Part shown: positions 39,369 through 51,907 of the stretch, piece by piece
Numbering within the stretch: the first letter of the stretch is position 1
How the letters are laid out: every line of letters starts with the position of its first letter
Assembly: GCA_024220505.1 (NCBI GenBank)
Contig: JAKZZE010000001.1
Location: 1,426,001-1,490,000 of the forward strand
DNA: 64,000 nt
Origin: Rhizopus arrhizus
Taxonomy: Eukaryota; Mucoromycota; Mucoromycetes; Mucorales; Rhizopodaceae
Direction of reading: 5' to 3'
Program-made: the position numbers and the translations under genes
The notes under the pieces: generated by a model
Told to the model about the DNA's origin: nothing
The model's input: only the letters and a program-made list of their open reading frames with translations
The model's database searches: none

Positions 39369-40144
39369 ATGTATTCGACTACTACTCCTTTGTTGTCCTT
39401 GGAATTTCCAACCCTCCAAGGATCCCAAAACTGCTCTACAGCTTTCCCAGATGCACTATGGAATAACCCTATTAAAATTCAAGCACTGAAACAACCATCA
39501 ATACAACGCATTGAACAATATCGTATGCAACGAGAAGCCACTGCAGCACGCTTCTTCCAACCTCCTTCCGAGAACCAGGGATTTAAATACCTTTACATTC
39601 CTAGTAAATCCCGTATTCCCGTCGGCACTATTCGTACCACTTTTCGTAAACTCGATGTCAATAATACACGACTCCTTGACATACACTATCCTGCTCGCAA
39701 TACGGTCGCTGTGCTTATTCACAACGATTATGAAGCTGAATTTGTTGAACTCCTCACCCGTAAGAACGTCACATTAGAACCGATTTTACTCCGTTTCATG
39801 GTAAAATCCTAGCTGACCCCTAATACACCTCACTTTCTTAGGAAGAACGTGATTCCGTTGCCATCAGACTCCAGAAACTTCGTCTCTCTCGTGCACTTGA
39901 CTACATCAGATCTCCAGTCAAATATGCTGTAGCTCGCTATTTCCTAGACCAAGAATGGATTCCCCGCACCAGATACGACGAAATTATGGCAGATCGGTAT
40001 AACCCGAAGTTGATTTCAATCTTCGATCAGACACCTCAACAACAAACAACCCAGGATATTTTCAATGATGTATCTGATAAAGACCTTGACATGGAAGCCG
40101 TAGAGGAGCTACCAACCGGCACTTCGCCTCCTGCTTCGCATTAA
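39369..40144 (+). pseudogene. LINE-2 ORF1, two frameshifts
   Basis: MYSTTTPLLSLEFPTL... aligns with the C-terminal half of the ORF1 at 60932-62275 (QGFKYLYIPSKSRIPVGTI versus QGFKYIYLPTKARVPIGQI). The frame shifts near 39781 and near 39841, then continues EERDSVAIRLQKLRLSRALD to PPASH and TAA at 40142. This region is the probable RNA-binding part of a LINE ORF1. Confidence 0.8.
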
Positions 40145-40148
40145 AGAA

Positions 40149-40552
40149 ATGAGTTCTTTAAGAATTTGTCTCTTTAATACCACTGGCCATCCTGGACAAA
40201 CTACCTCACCTTTACTTCATCTCTCACAAAACTCTGACCTTCTCTTTATCACTGAAGCATGGCTTCTTTCTCCAAACAAATATGCATCCTCTTGGACTCA
40301 ATATCATACATATGGATTACCAGCTAACCCTTTCAACGTTCACCGTGGTACCCTTGGTCTGGCCCTTCTGGTTAACCCACAATGCAACCTACCTGTTTAC
40401 CAACTTACTCATGAACATCCTCTATTGGCTAAGTATTTCTTATCTATTATTCTCTCTAAAAAAATACTCATCCACTGTCTATATCTACCCCCTTCTTTAG
40501 AGACTGAAGCCATACAACAAATACTAGATTTAATGCCTTTGCATGTGCCACG
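40149..40552 (+). pseudogene. LINE-2 ORF2, N-terminal endonuclease fragment
   Basis: Starts MSSLRICLFNTTG a few bases after the ORF1 stop and matches the start of the apurinic-type endonuclease of LINE-1 (FITEAWLLSPNKY, CLYLPPSLE). It is lost after LPLHVPR at the TA where CAGTGGGTCAAAAAACTG begins. Confidence 0.85.
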
Positions 40553-40554
40553 TA

Positions 40555-40737
40555 CAGTGGGTCAAAAAACTGATGCAAGGAATTGCAAAATACCGGTTTT
40601 ACAGCTGGTTGTCTATGGATACTGCACGAAACTATCTCAGACTTTGATTGTTTGTACATCACTGGAAAGGGCATTTATTCGTTGATTATCTGATATGGGC
40701 AATGGTTATTGGTGGAATTTGACGTTGTTAAAGGGAA
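40555..40737. mobile_element. Left end of another Tc1-type family (Tc1-h)
   Basis: Starts CAGTGGGTCAAAAAACTGAT after TA and runs 183 bp until the LTR at 40738. No transposase or partner end is present. Confidence 0.5.
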
Positions 40738-41325
40738 TGTTATAAATGTTGTAGAACAGCGTCTAATCATAACGGACATTGAATAATCACAACTAAAAGA
40801 AGTATATTAAAATTGATAAAAGATAATAATTTAAATCTTTATCAAATAAAATATATTCTTCTTCTTTTTTATACAAAACTATCACAATTAGATTCATTCT
40901 ATAAAGTAAACATGAACAATAAATAAGTCATGACCTTTACTATTCATCATTTCTGTAAATGAATAATAATGGATCAGGTACCTAGTCAACTTTGATCTGA
41001 CTGGAGGCATTTCATATAAATATATCTTTCCTCTCAATGAAGACGGGACATTTCTCCCAGATCAGTTAAAGAACAATAAGATCTATAAAAACAACGAATT
41101 AAAAATTTTCATAATCGATTCAGTGATCATTCTTCAATCAAACATGTCAATTATTGGATCTACGCTCATAACTACTCATTTACCCGCCAACTGATAGAAG
41201 AATATAAATAGTAGACTTTGTAATGATTTCTTTTTAACAATTAAGATTGTCTTAAATAAAGTTCAGTCTCAAAAAGTATTCTTTGGTTTTTATCGCTACC
41301 TTAATTACTTTACCAGAACATAACA
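40738..41325 (+). repeat. Putative LTR (family LTR-6)
   Basis: 588 bp from TGTTATAAATG to CAGAACATAACA, with TATAAATAG (~41205) and AATAAAG (~41255) in plus orientation. There is no 5-bp duplication at the edges, where it abuts two different transposon fragments, so it probably recombined. Confidence 0.45.
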
Positions 41326-42416
41326 ATTACGACGTTTTAGACCACTATACGCTAGGCTTTTGTGGTATGAAGTAAGCGAAATATATGTGTATATTTATGA
41401 GTTCATTATACCATCATATACTTGACACACATATTCCGGTCCTCAATATCTAATACAGCCTTAAAACATAACAGAGCAGCCAGCATGCTTCATTGTTTGA
41501 TCACCGTGAAAAAATCGCTCAGGTTGCTCGACTTGCTTTCAATATTAGTGTATACTATCTGCATCCATAATGTTCATATTTGTTTCATTGCTAAAGATAG
41601 CAGACTTCCAGCCCTCTATTGTATACAATGGCTTGTCGTGATACCACATTCATCGCTTTTTCCGGCTAATACAGCTGATGAAATTCTTCGATTCCTTACT
41701 TCCGGACTCAAAATCTAGCTTCCTACAGTGCCTTCAGACTGACAATTTGCTAATACTGTATCTTAAGGTCCTCAAAATGTGCTGAGCATCGGAAACTGTG
41801 TGTAACGGACCTTGTCCAAGCTTTAGGTTGGTGATTGAGCTAGTAACTTTTCAGACTAAAAGCGGGAGACCTTCATGATCACAAGACATTAAGTTTCTTT
41901 CTTCCCTCTTTCTCCTGTTGATTGTCCATTGAGAGATTCTTGTTATTCTAGAAATATCTGTTGTCGTACGAACTAAGTGTATTCGAGATCTCAGAGTTTC
42001 GTTTTTACAGTTGCTTATTTTCTTAAACATATAAGGCTAGTACTTTGTTATAGTGAATAGGGTAAAAACAAAAGGGGGGATTCAATGGGAAATACAAAAT
42101 AACTACGGTTTTATATATTTTTTAAGAGCTACTAAAATTCACTAATATGCGGTGAAATCTGAAAGCAAACGGGAGAGATATGGGAAAAATTGAAAGAAGG
42201 CTAGACAAGCACCACATTTTTGGCGAAAATTGAAATATGCAAAAAATCACTAAAAATGACCTTATGCCTGGGGGATGTCCGGTACAGTTCCGGTTTACAT
42301 AACATAATGTATATTTTGGACTGTCTTTCAGATGGTATATGCCACAAAAGTCGCAGACATATGGCGGAGATACAATGTTGATTTTAATTTTTGTGCACCA
42401 GTTTTGTCCGCTACTG
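41326..42416 (-). mobile_element. Decayed Tc1-type element, copy 3 (5' truncated)
   Basis: Matches the last ~1090 bp of the 1630-bp element and keeps the right end CCGCTACTG with TA. The left ~540 bp are missing at the junction with LTR-6. Very similar to copy 2. It sits inside LTR-4. Confidence 0.88.
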
Positions 42417-42563
42417 TATATCATACTCATTAATTATTAATCCATGACATGAAATATTATCCGTGTATGAAAAGTATAAATAGAGTATCATTTTCTTATT
42501 AAATAAAGCAATCTCTTTATCGAGTCTCGTCCTCTCTTGTTCCTTTCTATTCTTGGATAAATC
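42417..42563 (+). repeat. LTR-4 fragment
   Basis: Repeats 22404-22550 almost exactly, including TATAAATAG and AATAAA. Copy 3 of the Tc1-e element inserted at its TA. Confidence 0.7.
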
Positions 42564-42853
42564 AAAATCTTTACAAATGAGTTTGAATAAGAATAGAATC
42601 TGATAATTATCACTGCCCTAAACAGCCAAGTTTCACTTTCATCTCAACAGTTGATTATTAACATCAGTTTATAGAAGTTTTCTTATACATGTCAAATCAT
42701 ATCGGTCGTAACTATCTTTTGTCATCTAATCTCAGGTCTTGCTCAACTAATATAAATAGCCTTGAAATCTTTCTTTAATAAAAGTATTCGACTTTAGAAC
42801 TATTGTTCGCTCTCGTTAATTCTTCTTTATCCTATTTTGAATACTTAAAACAT
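42564..42853 (+). repeat. LTR-3 fragment
   Basis: Repeats about 21296-21585 (TTTACAAATGAGTTTGAATA ... TACTTAAAACA) with a few substitutions. Its first ~45 bp are missing. Confidence 0.75.
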
Positions 42854-44318
42854 TTTACCAGTTTCAAGCTTCTAGTTGAATATTATAAAAGTTGATTAGC
42901 AGAGGAAATTGCCATTGCCACATTGTTCTTATCCAGTACTAACTTAGCTTTGAGGCGTTAGATTGCATTAGATCCCAATTTAAAATAACTTTTGACCCAT
43001 ACGTTTCCGTATGTGCGATACGCCGCATTTGTGTCCCCTCAGGTACTTAATATACCCTCTTGATTTATTGATGAATTCTTCTAAACTTCAATAAATAGTA
43101 AAACAAATTTACAGCTTCTTGCATTTATTTGCTTCTTTAAGTTTATGACAGTGCAATTAAATCAATCAAATGCCATCATGTTAACATCTAAGAGACATTT
43201 CTATTGCACACACTTAAATCAATTAGTGTATGACTTTTATGCATATCAGATTGTGGTAGTCAGAAAGAATTAAGCTTCTATTACCTGATTCATACTAGAT
43301 AGAAGGAATTCAGTTTACGGCAGGACTTTATTGAGTCCTCTTTTATAAAAAGGTTACGAAAGAGTATATATAGAAACTTATTGGGTAGAATTCAGGTAAT
43401 TTTATTCTGAAGTAATTAGGATCAAAAGAGTTGGTGTAATCTCCTTAGTGGAGAAATTCCAGTAAATCAAATAGGGGTTTTTTTTGTTTATTGATTACTA
43501 TTTCTCTAGTATATTTGTTGTTAATAGAAATATTACCAACTGCTTTTAGAAATAAATGCTGTTACTGAAGTAGAAAATTATTCTGCTTTTATATTTATTG
43601 CTTTTTCAAAAGAATCATAGAAAATGTAGTAAGTTATATCAGTCAGATGCGAAAAATCGTTACTGTTATTATTATTGTTTGATTTCTTTGCTTTTTCTTT
43701 TGCTTAATGATTTTATTTAGACATGATAGGCTGTAGTCATACGGCTATCAGGAAGCATTTTATGTGTATAAAGTTTTTATTTAACCACATACAATCTGCT
43801 GTATGTAAAATAAATATTTAGATCTGGCTTTGTATACTATAATATTTGCTGCTAATGAATCTATATGTCTATTTTTACTAAGTAGAGTTGTAGCACCTAC
43901 TATAAACAATTCATTATTAACCATTTGTTGGGAACAATGTTTGTCTGTATTTTACAAGACAAGAATAAGTTCACTTGCGCTATTACAAAAAGAAGAATGG
44001 ATCAGCTGTAATATCTGGATGATTATAACTGGTAAATTTATTCAATAATTTAGAATGCTCTAAATCCTAAAATATTATTACTTAATAATGATTACAACAA
44101 ATTCAGCCTCAACAGTGTATGCACTTTTGCCTATTTTTGTAAAATCTTTTTATATAATCTTTTTGTCAATTTATCAGCTATACCATTTGTTTCACATGGC
44201 TTAACAAATATTATTCAAATCCGGGTTGATTAAAAGTTAACCCCCGTCGGAAAATCCTTTCATCCTTTTTTTTTTTAAAGCAGTCAATTATTCCATATTT
44301 TTTTATTTATTCTTGGTT
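42854..44318. other. AT-rich intergenic stretch upstream of the Zn2Cys6 gene
   Basis: No convincing ORF, repeat pair or RNA gene is seen in about 1.4 kb. It marks the transition from transposon-dense to gene-bearing sequence and presumably holds the promoter of the next gene. Confidence 0.5.
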
Positions 44319-47261
44319 ATGAACAACCTTTACGAACATCGATCAGAGGATACGTTATCTGAACCAGATTCTAACACTTCAGATAGAAAACGGAGTAGAA
44401 TTACAAGAGCTTGGTATTATGATTTTTTTTTTTCTTTCAAAAATTAACTATTTGAATTGTTAGCGATTATTGCCGAAGAAAGAAAGTTAAATGCCACTTT
44501 ACCCCAGGTAGAGCATGTGACAACTGCATAGCAAACGATATGGTTTGTGAATTCAATGATAGGTAAATAATGCTTTGTAAAAGCAAGTATCTAATTTCTT
44601 TAAAGCGCAAAAAAGCGAGGACCACCAAAAGGGTAAGCGCAACTAAAAAATCAGACAAAGTTGGTATTGAATACTTTAGTTTATTATACAAGTTATATCG
44701 ATGCTTTAGAAAAGAGAATAAGACGAATAGAAGAAAGATTACAAAACACAGCTCAACCTGAAACAGCAACCGCAGCAGTGATACCTCAAGAATCTACTTT
44801 CAAACTTCCTTTTGATAGCAACAAAAAGCCTCAAGGAGCCTTAACAGATAGATTGGTTTATTTGGGTGATTTGTCAACTTTGCAATTCTTTTCAAACAAA
44901 ATTCGATTTGATGAAAAAAAGACTTGGACAGGTCATCGTATACGTCGGTTTGGTAAGCAAATCGTGCTGGCAGAGGATCCAAAGAATGATGATAAGGAGC
45001 AGGAGCAGCAATTATTACCTTTTGTACGACCCATATACAACTATGTTTATTCTGTTACAGGAGCAGATAAGCATACAAGCGATCAATTGATTAAAATGTA
45101 AGTAAAAACAAAAACGGATATGTTTTCCCCTTCTAACAATATTTTGCTATTTAGATACTTTGCAAATATACATCCCGTATTACCTGTTGTCAATAAGATA
45201 AGATTTTTACAACAGTATCGCGATCAAGCTGATACATATCCACCTCCTGATTTACTGAATGCTATGTTTGGAGCCGCGGCAAGGTTTGTTGAATGTGATT
45301 CACTCAAAAGATCAAATTCTCGGACAGCAGAGAATACATGGGATGTGCCGTTGGGATGGTCGGACCAATTTTTTGAACAGGCAGAAAAGATTATTAGTCA
45401 ATCGGCATCAACAACGACGATTTCTAAAGTTCAGGCAATCATCTTGGTTCATAACCATCAAGGAAGCATGGACTCTAAATCTTCTGCTTTTTGGATGCTA
45501 GGCGGTGTAGGTATTCGGATAGCACAGAGTTTAGGTTTAAATAGAGATTGTGAAGAGTGGGATATACCTGAAAGTGAAAAGCAGACAAGAAAAAGGATTT
45601 GGTGGTCCTTATATATTGCCGACCGATTTCATTCAGCCTCTTTGGGAAGACCTCTTAGTATAAGAGATGAGGTAAACAAAAATAAATTACAATAACTTGA
45701 TTAAACTTTGTATTTAGGATAATGATGTCGTTTATCCTGACGCAACTGCCAGTTGGAAAGAAGTACTTGATTTACCAGATGAAGATGAAGATATTACATT
45801 ACCGCGATTTCCTTCTGCTATGTATACACCTAATCAGTGTGATGGAAGAGTGGGAATTTATCAATTGTTTGTTGAACTCATCAAGTTATCTGAAATATTG
45901 GGAAGAATGCTGCAAGGGTTGTATACACCTAAAGCTAAAAAGGTTGGTTTAGAGCATGGAAGTGATTTGATCGTAAAACAACTAGATGAAGAGTTGACGC
46001 AGTGGAGATTTGGGTTTCCTGCAGCGTTAAAACGTGCTGCATTTGAAGACTTTGATGAAAAGAAAGGGTATCTTGCACCTGTTACAGGTAAATTTCTATA
46101 TTAATTAGATTAGTATTGATTACCTAACTTTCCCCCCCTGCAGCTTCTGTTCTTTTGTGTTACTTTAGTTTACTGATTTTACTGCATCGTCCCTTTATTG
46201 AAGCACGACCTAATGGAAAGAAAAAGACAAGATCGACATATTCTTCATTTAGTATTGGTACTAGTGCAGCTACCAGAGGCATTCGTATTGCTTCTCAAAT
46301 GACGCTTCGCGATTTTTTGATGTTTCCTTATTCATTTAGTCTTTATCCTGTATTGCAATGCTGTCTGATCTTGATGTATAATACAAAGCTCTCGGATGCA
46401 AAAATATCTGCAGCTGCCAAAGCAGACCTTGCAAAAGGTATTGGCATGATTTCAAGACTAAGGACCATGTCAAATTCAGCACAAAGGCTCTATGTTTTAT
46501 TAAAAACAGTCATGAGTCATAAGGGCATTGAAGTCTCTGTGGTGTCTGATTCAGAAGAACCAAAGCCTTTTTTTCAAGAAGGAGATAACATGAATAGTCC
46601 TACTCCTACACCTCCTTCTACAATTCCTTCTCGTCTGTCTGATGTAGGCCGTGGTGGCCATTCTCAAAATCAACTAGATCCAGGAACACCTGTTTCTACT
46701 GCATCTTCTTCACTACAACAATCCATTGGGCAAGTCCCTCGAACGAGATCTGTTAATATCTCAACATCTGCTTATCCTGGACAATATGCATTTGTCTTGT
46801 CAGACGTGATGGCACCTCCAAGTGTAGATGGTATTTGTAAGTTGTGAAATATCTCTTTCTTTCTTTGTTTCTTATACTTATATCTCACGTTAGCGTCTCC
46901 GGGACTTTCTCCAACATCATCTATGCCAGAAGCATTTAGTTTAAAGCAGTTTGGATTTCAAAAACCATTCAATGAATATGACATGCAACAATTATCTGAA
47001 ATACCAATAATCCATTCAAACATGTATAATCAATTTCAGCCTTTCAATCCTCCTACATCGCCTATGAGATTGCCAGTTCAACAACAACCAGCACCTGTTT
47101 ATGGAAATACCGAAAGCTTATTAGAAACTAACAAAAATAACGAAGGTATTTTTAGAAATAATCCAAATAATACATTTTTTGGTATACCTACTTCAATGGA
47201 TTGGTCAGAATGGAACGAGTGGAGTCAAAATAATAAAGGAAGTGCTGATTGGCGTCCATAG
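44319..47261 (+). CDS. Zn2Cys6 fungal transcription factor, eight exons
   Basis: Exons 44319-44413, 44464-44562, 44606-44632, 44693-45097, 45155-45671, 45718-46087, 46144-46836 and 46894-47261 join through GT-AG introns of 43-60 bases into 2574 nt (857 aa). The binuclear cluster has Cys at 32, 35, 42, 50, 53 and 60 (RACDYCRRKKVKC), followed by a KRGPPKGYID linker and a coiled coil (ALEKRIRRIEERL), the usual dimerisation layout. The fungal-specific activator middle domain spans exons 4-6 (YFANIHPVLPVVNKIRFL, FWMLGGVGIRIAQSLGLNRD, RKRIWWSLYIADRF). The C-terminus is Ser/Thr/Pro/Asn-rich and probably activating. A nuclear DNA-binding regulator; target pathway unknown. The single frame over all eight exons supports the model. 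Confidence 0.93.
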
Positions 47262-48364
47262 AATTTTGAAATATAAAAAGCTCTTTTTTGTTTACACATA
47301 ATTTTCATTTATTAACGTCTGTGAGCGCATATGAATTAATATCCAATTTACGAAAACAGTTTCGCAATTAGCCGATAGGAATACGAATTTTCGTAGGGAT
47401 GTAGATATACTAAAAAACTTGGTTTTCATAGGGAGGCTGTCGAAATCGAGCTTCGTTCTCTTATTTCTGAAGGCGACGTTATTGGCGTTTTTCAAACAAT
47501 AGCAGCTTCATATTTTAGAGGCGAGCAGCGTCTCTCCATGGAGATAGAGGTTGGGGAACCGGTAAGAGGTGATGAAATTGAGATTCGATGAGCCCAGTAC
47601 TAGGGCAAATGTTAGCCTGGGGACCATGGGTATGTAAGGCTTCAATTTCACTGCGGATTTGTTTCATTTCGGCTTGAGTTTGCTTGAATTTGGCATACAA
47701 CTTTTCAATCGTAGTACAGCATTGACGTCGGAGTGTTCATCGAAAGATCCAGTAACTTCCACTGTATCTGTAGGTGTGAGTTAGAAGGGCATTCTAGTGT
47801 TGAATTAAGCGTAAGCAGTTCGGTTATTGCGTGTGCATTGTGATTTTAGAGCAGTGCTTACAAATAAAACTGGATTGAGGTGGACTACCAGCAGTGGTGT
47901 CATTGCGGTAAAAGGAGTTAGTTTCTTGCAATTGGGGTAAACGAGCTGTCTACACTAGAACTCTAATTGTTTGTATAGCCACTGTATCTGTTCATTTGAA
48001 AGCATATGCATAAGGGATTTGCAGTTTTGCTTAATATGTTTCATTGATAGTGTTGCTGTGGTATGCGATGATATTGTTGTTCTCGTAGAAGTTAATGTAA
48101 TTTATGTGATTGCGGAGTAATCGAAATCTTCCCAAATAAGGCAAACAGTTAGCAAATTTCTAGAAGCCGGAAAAAAGACCTGGAATGATTGTACAGTTAA
48201 ACAACACTTTTATTTAAAGATTTAAATGTGGAATGACTGCACACTATTTTTAGGAATAAATATCGCGCTTATTTGTCGCTTTCTTGTATATATTATGTTA
48301 TAAAGCTTGCGAAAAATGCGACATTACTTTCTGAAAATACAAGTCAGAAATAAGGTTTTTTCTA
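47262..48364. other. Intergenic region with possible retroelement relics
   Basis: On the plus strand about 47430-47590 reads an open stretch HREAVEIELRSLISEGDV... ending EIEIR and stop. On the minus strand 47515-47700 reads a helical KFKQTQAEMKQIRSEIEAL followed by PVPQPLSPWRDA, which loosely recalls LINE ORF1 linkers. Neither could be assigned; at most one is real. The rest is AT-rich with nothing recognised. Confidence 0.3.
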
Positions 48365-48670
48365 TTCCAAAAAGGAAAACTAATTATGGATAATGCACCA
48401 ATCCATACATCTGACGAGATTGATACTATGGTGACAGAGAGAGGATATAAGTGCGTTTATCTCCCTCCTTACTCGCCTGAACTTAATCCTATTGAGCAAT
48501 TTTGGTCCATAGTTAAAAATAAGGTCAAACGTAGTCAATTTCAAACCAAAGAGGATTTATCAACAAGAATAACTGAGGCTTGCAATAATGTTCCTCCAGA
48601 ACATCTTCGAGCATTTGTACAACATTTGGTAAACATATTTGAAGATTGCTTAAAAGGCAATCCTATCTAA
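48365..48670 (+). pseudogene. DDE (IS630/Tc1-type) transposase C-terminal fragment
   Basis: The open frame MDNAPIHTSDEID... carries the second catalytic Asp block (MDNAPIHTS) and the Glu block LPPYSPELNPIEQFWS, typical of the DDE_3 group. The N-terminal half with the first Asp is absent, so it is a fragment. The helix-turn-helix fragment at 51908 may come from the same family. It differs clearly from the Tc1 families in the left part of the window. Confidence 0.75.
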
Positions 48671-48865
48671 TAAAATGTCACAGACAACTGTAAAAAATAT
48701 CTACTGAGGATCGAAGAGACCGTCTTTTGAGAAAACAGTAGCCGCCCTTTGGAAAATCCACCTACTGAGAATTTTAAAAACCGCCCTTTAGTGTTGCGCT
48801 AACTGTACTTTATTTTTCTCTCTATTTTTACCTTTTTTTTTTTTTTTTTTAATTATCTCGAAGAA

Positions 48866-51019
48866 ATGTTTGAATGTAGGTTCTTAACAAACTCAGGACA
48901 GGTAAACCGAAAAAGAAGCCCTATTTTTCTCTTTATTATGTAAACTCTTTTAGTTTATTTGTTATTTTTTTTTAGAAGAGAATAAGACACATTCAATCCA
49001 TTGCGGCTAGAAACATTACATGGAAAGATGGCGTATCAAGTGATTCAACAGAGCAAAAAACTCCAAGTGACTCTTCAGATAACGCAAAAAACGACGCTTT
49101 ATTACTGGATACTTATTTTACATTTCACTGGAATACGTTCGATCCCGCATTTTATGCGAGTGAAATCATCTCAAGCACAAGAAATCCAACCTTCCGCTTA
49201 CTTTCTAAACCTCACTCTACTGACTGGTTTGGCTATTCGTTGAATTTTATGATAATTCGATTATGGGGAAAACGAACCTCGGACAAAGAAAAAGACTATA
49301 GGTTGATTGTTGAGTGGCATTTGGATTTGAATTTACTTGTGAAAATAGGAAATTCGGCAAGTAAAAAACTGTTTTATAGGTTTATGGTCATTCTTATTCT
49401 TTTTTTTTATAGTTTTCTGATTTGATATATTATACTTTTCCAGAAAATGTACTTGTATTAGAATTAGAAGACGGATTTTATTGTACGGATGAATCAGTGC
49501 AGAACAACAATAAAAGATCAAGTGTATTGGAAGATAGCATAGATTCTAATACTACTACTACTACTAGTAATAATAATAATAATAATAATAATAGTAATAA
49601 TAATAATCAAGCAAAGGTAAGATACAAGGCATTCAATAATAAAGTAATAATGCATCTAGTAGAAAAGATCATACACTTATAACCATATTATTAAGTAAGT
49701 TTTGCTTATGTATATTGTGTATATGCTTTATTCATACATTATACGATAGGCTAAATACACTGAAAGACTGTATATTTGATACTAAAAGATCTTCAAATGA
49801 AGTTAAGAATGATATTCAAGACATACTGAAGAAGCAGGAAGATGGACTACGCTTCAATCGAGCATTAAATCAACATAAAAACAAATTATTAGAATTAGAG
49901 TCGAAAATAATGCAGCAAAAGAAAATAAACAATGTATTGGCTCAAAGAGCGAAGGATACAAAAGAAAGAATAGAAAGTATAAAAAAGCAGCTGAAACAGT
50001 CCATGATTCGATGTAAATCAGGGTTTGAAAATATACAAGAAAATGGTGTTATACTAGAGAATAACATAAAGATGAGACATACTATGTTTCAAGCTTTAAA
50101 TCGAAGAAGAAAAGAACTGATTGCCGATTTATTTTACATATACCCAATAGAACAGGTAAAGCCCCTTATTGTAAATGAATATTTGTTTTTTGATATAAAA
50201 ATAAGTCCTATGATGATTCGCAACAGTTTTATATACGAGGTGTTTGTTTACCAAATTCAAGCTATGATGGCAAAAATGATGAATCCATTGCAACTGCGTT
50301 AGGGTTTACTGCTCACTTAGTATCCATGTTAGCATTTTATTTGGAAATCCCTCTAAGGTATCCTACAAAACCCATGGGATCAAGAGCGACAGTGAAAGAC
50401 TTGATATCTTTAATATCTGGTTACAGAGAGTAAGGTCCTCGAGATAATTATGCCTGTTTATATTTTAACAATTAATAGATTTCCGCTCTATACAAAAGGT
50501 GTTGATCAATACAGATATGAATTTGGCGTATTTTTATTAAACAAGAACATTGAACAAGTACATGAAAGAACATTTTTACTTAGCTATTATTGATCTACTA
50601 CTTTATAGCTCATGAATGCATATGGATTAATTGTCATGGACTTAAGACATACTTTACCAAACATTCATTATTTTATTCAAGCAATACTTACTACTTCCGT
50701 AAACTGCAGCCCTACATCCATGTCTGTATTGTCCATTTCTTCCTTTGCTAACGGGGGTAATCCCAATATAAAGCATGAAGAACAGCAAGAAAATACCGAT
50801 TATCGAGGCTGTCATCATTTATTGACTCTGCAACCCAAACAGACAAACAGCATTCTTATTTCCCCATCGCCTTCATCATCGACAGCACGCTTGATGAATA
50901 GAACAACGCGTTCTTTAAATCATCATGCTTCAACTACATTATTAAGCGCACCACAGCCTATGACAGCAACTTCTGTAATGGATACCGTAACAGCTTCATC
51001 TTGTTATCATGACGAATAA
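48866..51019 (+). CDS. UVRAG: UVRAG/Vps38-like protein (PI3-kinase complex II), seven exons
   Basis: Exons 48866-48901, 48976-49360, 49444-49616, 49700-50155, 50227-50429, 50479-50557 and 50609-51019 give 1743 nt (580 aa) in one frame. The N-terminal part is C2-like (RIRHIQSIAARN, WFGYSLNFMII, VLVLELEDGFY). A poly-Asn linker follows, then a coiled coil (about residues 200-330; NRALNQHKNKLLELESKI). The C-terminal region has the family signature blocks ELIADLFYIYPIE, GVCLPNSSYDG, ALGFTAHLVSMLAFYLEIPL, GVDQYRYEFGVFLLNKNIEQ and DLRHTLPN. Proteins of this family bind Beclin-1/Vps30 in the Vps34 kinase complex and act in endosome and autophagosome traffic. The start of exon 4 (FCLCILC...) is the least certain splice site. 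Confidence 0.85.
49551..49606 (+). repeat. ACT/AAT trinucleotide repeat in the UVRAG-like gene
   Basis: (ACT)n followed by (AAT)n encodes Thr and Asn runs in the linker between the C2-like region and the coiled coil; likely length-variable. Confidence 0.9.
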
Positions 51020-51036
51020 TAAAACAAAAAAGAACG

Positions 51037-51067
<31 letters not shown>

Positions 51068-51483
51068 TGTATTCTAATTTGGGAAAGTATGCCAGTATCA
51101 TGTTTATCATTATTATCATGATAGTAAAGTGTTCTTTTTATAAGGAAAAGCGCATATAGCTATGTGTAATGTCGTCAAACGTTGAGCTACTGTATTTTTC
51201 AAATTTTTGGGAAAAATAAAAAATAATTTGGAAATGGAGTAGTGAATTTTGATAATAACTGATATGAGAAAGTTGAGGTAATTTGAGATAGAACAAGTAA
51301 TGAAAATAAAAGAGAGACATCAAAAGACATGAATACATAGAATAAATGTTGGTAAAAGATCATCTCAAAAAGTATTGTAAACAACTTATCCGCTAGGTAT
51401 GGGATGAGGATTCATTATGGAGTTCTCATACAACAATCTGAAAAATCGGAATCCATGTATTTGGGAGACTTTTCATTATTATT
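51020..51483. other. Intergenic region
   Basis: An A-run at 51039-51065 follows the UVRAG-like stop; the rest is AT-rich without recognised features. Confidence 0.5.
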
Positions 51484-51684
51484 TCATGACATGTATGTAA
51501 AAATATAGCGTACATTTTTGGCAACCATCACAACACGATTCCATACTGTACCACAGGTGTTACACTTGAAGACGGTATACACTTTTCGTTTTGATCTGAC
51601 TGAAATAATGCAGTCAAGTTTATGGGATTGTCGATTACCCACTTTTTTTTTTTTTTTGTCGACAAATAAAATATATTTTGTCAA
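51484..51684 (-). pseudogene. Fanzor C-terminal fragment, catalytic Asp lost
   Basis: The minus-strand frame reads VRSKRKVYTVFKCNTCGTVW followed by NRVVMVAKNVRYIF. It aligns with AKSKRRVHTVLQCKQNNCNI and NRDIMTAHNILDIF of the larger Fanzor gene at 52852-54107, so it is the zinc-ribbon and RuvC-III end of a TnpB/Fanzor-type nuclease. The RuvC-III Asp is Val here (NRV for NRD). The upstream parts are missing. A second, older relic of the same class about 1.2 kb away from the first. Confidence 0.7.
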
Positions 51685-51907
51685 TTAGATTCAAATTGAT
51701 TTGTCGATCAAGTTAGAGTAGTTTGACGGTTGCAATTAGAGCAGTTGTAGAATTAAAAGACTATAATTATCTCGAAAGCTTTCATAGTAGTTCCTCTTCT
51801 TCGTTTCGCTTTTTTGAGATCTAAGATATTATGAGTAGTTTTATTTTTTTTATAAAGACCGAAACGATAATCTTTACAATGAACGGAGAGACAAATTTCT
51901 TGATCCA

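Larger units (their letters stand above)
39351..40552 (+). mobile_element. LINE fragment (LINE-2): ORF1 3' part and ORF2 5' part
   Basis: Related to the LINE at 57540-62280 but on the plus strand. It starts within or near the beginning of ORF1 and is cut in ORF2 by a Tc1-type end at TA 40553-54. Confidence 0.8.

Noticed and set aside
47515..47700. LINE ORF1 fragment on the minus strand
   Set aside because: The helical stretch is suggestive but too short, and the opposite strand has an equally open frame; left unassigned.
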